Shown here piece after piece: positions 61,735 through 64,000 of a DNA stretch of 64,000 nucleotides; position 1 is the stretch's first letter; each line of letters starts with the position of its first letter. This DNA is from Lucinisca nassula. Its lineage: Eukaryota > Mollusca > Bivalvia > Lucinida > Lucinidae. Position numbers and translations under genes: made by a program. The DNA lies in the NCBI GenBank assembly GCA_963580285.1, contig OY757010.1, positions 151,345,596 through 151,409,595 of the forward strand, in the 5' to 3' direction. The notes beneath the pieces are model-generated. The model ran no database searches, had not been told where the DNA came from, and was given only the letters and a program-made list of their open reading frames with translations.

Positions 61735-64000
61735 AACAAGAGGGCCCAGAGGGCCCTGAATCGCTCACCTGAAAATTAGTGTCTCCAGTACATTCTAGGC
61801 CCAAGGGCTATAATTTGAACAAACTTGGTAATGGTCCACTAGATGAAGCTTCATACCAAATATCAAAGACCTGGGCCTTCTGGTTTCAGACAAGAAGATT
61901 TTTAAAGGTTTTCCCTATAAAAGCCTATGAAAAACCAAAGGGTCCCGGGGTGGGGGCATTTTTGGCCCCAGGGCTATAATTTGAACAATCTTGAAAGAGG
62001 TCCACTAGATGAAGCTTTACACCAAATACCAAAGGTCTGGCCTTGCAAATTCAGAGAAGAAGATTTTTAAAGATTTTCCATGTATAAGCCTATGTAAATG
62101 TGTGTGTGTGTGTGTGTGAATTCGGGTTTAACATCGCTTTAGCCTATGTAAAACCAAAGGCCCCAGGTGTGGGGGCATTTTTGGCCCCAGGGCTATAATT
62201 TGAACATTCTTGGTAGAGGTCCACTAGTTGAAGCTTCATATCAAATAGCGTAGACCAGGGCCTTGTGGTATCAGAGAAGAAGAATTTTAAATATTTTCCC
62301 TAATTAAGCCTATGAAAAACCAAAGGGTCCCGGGGTCATTTTTGGTCCTAGGGGCTATAATTTGAACAATCTTGATAGAGGTCCAAAAGATGAAGCTTCA
62401 CACCAAATATCTAAGACCTTGGCCTTGCAGTTTCTGAGAAGAAGATTTTTTTTAAAGATTTTCCCTATATAAGCCTATGTAAAACCAAAGGCCACCTGGG
62501 TTGGGGCATTTTTGGCCCCAGGGCTATAATTTGAACATTCTTAGTAGAGGTCCACTAGATGAAGCTTCACACCAAATATCAAAGATCTGGGCCTTGCGGT
62601 TTCTGAGAAGAAGATTTTTAGAGATTTTCCCTGTATAAGCCTATGTAAAACCAAAGGCCCCGGGAGGGGGCATTTTTGGCCCCAAGGCTATAGTTTTGAA
62701 CAATCTTAGTAGAGGTCCATCAGGTAAAGCTTCACACCAAATATTAAAGATGTGGGCCTTGTGGTTTCAGAGAAGAAGATTTTTAATGATTTTCCCTATA
62801 TAAGCCTATGTAAAACCATAGGCCCCCGGGGCGGGGGCATTTTGGCCCCCAGGGCTATAATTTGAACAATCTTGGTAGAGGTCCACTAGATGAAGCTTCA
62901 CACCAAATATCAAAGATCTGGGCCTTGCGGTTTCAGAGAAGAAGATTTTTAAAGATTTTCCCTGTATAAGCCTATGTAAAACCAAAGGCCCCCGGGGCGG
63001 GGGCATTTTTGGCCCCAAGGCTATAATTTGAACAATCTTAGTAGACGTCCACCAGGTTAAGCTTCACACCAAATATTAAAGACGTGGGCCTTGTGGTTTC
63101 AGAGAAGAAGATTTTTTAATGATTTTCCCTACATGTATATAAGCCTATGTAAAACCATAGGCCCCCGGGGCGGGGGCATTTTGGCCCCAAGGGCTATAAT
63201 TTGAACAATCTTGGTAGAGGTCCACTAGATGAAGCTTCACACCAAATATCAAAAATATGGGCCTTGCGGTTTCAGAGAAGAAGATTTTTTTTAAAGATTT
63301 TCCCTGTATAAGCCTATGTAAAACCAAAACCCCCTGGGTTTGGGCATTTTTGGCCCCAGGGCTATAATTTGAACAATCTTGGTAGAGGTCCACTAGGTGA
63401 AGCTTCATACCAAATATCAAAGACCTGATCCTTGTGGTTTCAGAGAAGAAGATTTTTAAAGATTTTCCCTATATAAGCCTATGTAAAACCAAAGGCCCCC
63501 AGGGCAGGGTCATTTTTGGCCCCAAGGCTATAATTTGTACAATCTTAGTAGAGGTCCACCAGGTTAAGCTTCACAAAAAATATTAAAGACGTGGGCCTTG
63601 TGGTTTCAGAGAAGAAGATTTTTTAATGATTTTCCCTATATAAGTGTATGTAAAACCAATCTTAATAACCAATCTAAAGGCCCCCAGGGCAGGGTCATTT
63701 TTGGCCCCAAGGCTATAATTTGTACAATCTTAGTAGAGGTCCACCAGGTAAAGCTTCCCAACAAATATTAAAGACGTGGGCCTTGTGGTTTCAGAGAAGA
63801 AGATTTTTTAATGATTTTCCCTATATAAGTGTATGTAAAACCAATCTTAAACCAATCTAAAGGCCCCCATGGCAGGGTCATTTTTGGCCCCAAGGCTATA
63901 ATTCGTACAATCTTAGTAAAGGTCCACCAGGTAAAGCTTCACACCAAATATTAAAGACCTGGGCCTTGTGGTTTCAGAGAAGAAGTTTTTTAATGATTTT
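61735..64000 (+). mobile_element. Helentron-like element G, copy 3 (runs off the window)
   Basis: It starts 'aacaagagggcccagagggc' + 'cctgaatcgctcacctg' and holds about thirteen ~165-bp units up to the window edge. From about 63480 units share private changes ('ttagtagaggtccaccaggt', 'aaaccaatcttaa'), showing local expansion. A 42-bp SINE tail is inserted at 62099-62140. The right terminus is beyond the window. Confidence 0.78.
62087..62152 (-). mobile_element. 42-bp SINE 3' tail insertion with 12-bp TSD
   Basis: 'agcctatgtaaa' is duplicated at 62087-62098 and 62141-62152. The insert on the - strand is 'aaagcgatgttaaacccgaa' + 'ttc' + (ac)n, the form of S-type SINE 3' ends. Confidence 0.8.

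Overview
The window is eukaryotic, AT-rich and intron-rich. It carries dense palindromic MITEs, tRNA-derived SINEs and Helentron-like (pearl/HINE-type) elements with tandem cores and ACGG microsatellites. This repertoire points to a bivalve mollusc, but that is inferred from repeat style, not from a species-specific gene. There are no bacterial-type operons, CRISPR arrays, rRNA genes or functional tRNA genes.

Two genes can be built exon by exon. On the + strand, six exons (752-863, 2024-2092, 5018-5094, 7558-7636, 9529-9543, 12067-12312) join in consistent phase. They give the last ~198 residues of a charged, partly helical protein that I do not recognise; one exon is only 15 nt. On the - strand, thirteen exons (59946 down to 28819) give ~475 C-terminal residues of a coiled-coil protein that I identify as CCDC180 (DUF4456-type C terminus, cilium/flagellum-associated family). 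One short exon between 47276 and 54216 is required by phase but was not found. The amino-terminal part of CCDC180 lies beyond the right edge, and the 5' part of the + gene beyond the left edge. The two genes converge on a 12.3-28.8 kb interval that is mostly repeats, with two weak coding candidates (13.55-14.13 kb and 15.36-15.52 kb).

Repeat layout. I use local labels. A: ~235-bp palindromic MITE at TTAA. B: ~270-bp foldback with ACACGCC ends. C: CAGTGTAGATC palindromes. D: TTGTTCAAA...CTGGCCCC foldback. E: AAGACCACC foldback. M: 'acctctttataac' foldback. N, O, P, R, T2 and U: other MITEs. S1-S4: tRNA-derived SINEs. G, H, I, J, K and L: larger elements with tandem cores. Insertions are often nested, which lets relative ages and target-site rules be read within the window itself.

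The most notable structures are: a TTAA-bounded array of three piggyBac-like MITEs alternating with paired 121-bp spacers (20.2-22.6 kb); a partial tandem duplication of a CCDC180 exon whose two copies were then split by two different Helentron-like elements (38.1-42.3 kb); a long interrupted GAA/TTC tract serving as the polypyrimidine tract of a CCDC180 3' splice site (59.9-60.1 kb); a perfect 43-bp hairpin with a 12-bp target duplication (22.9 kb); and truncated SINEs reduced to a tRNA head (37.4 kb) or to a 3' tail (62.1 kb), each with clear target-site duplications.
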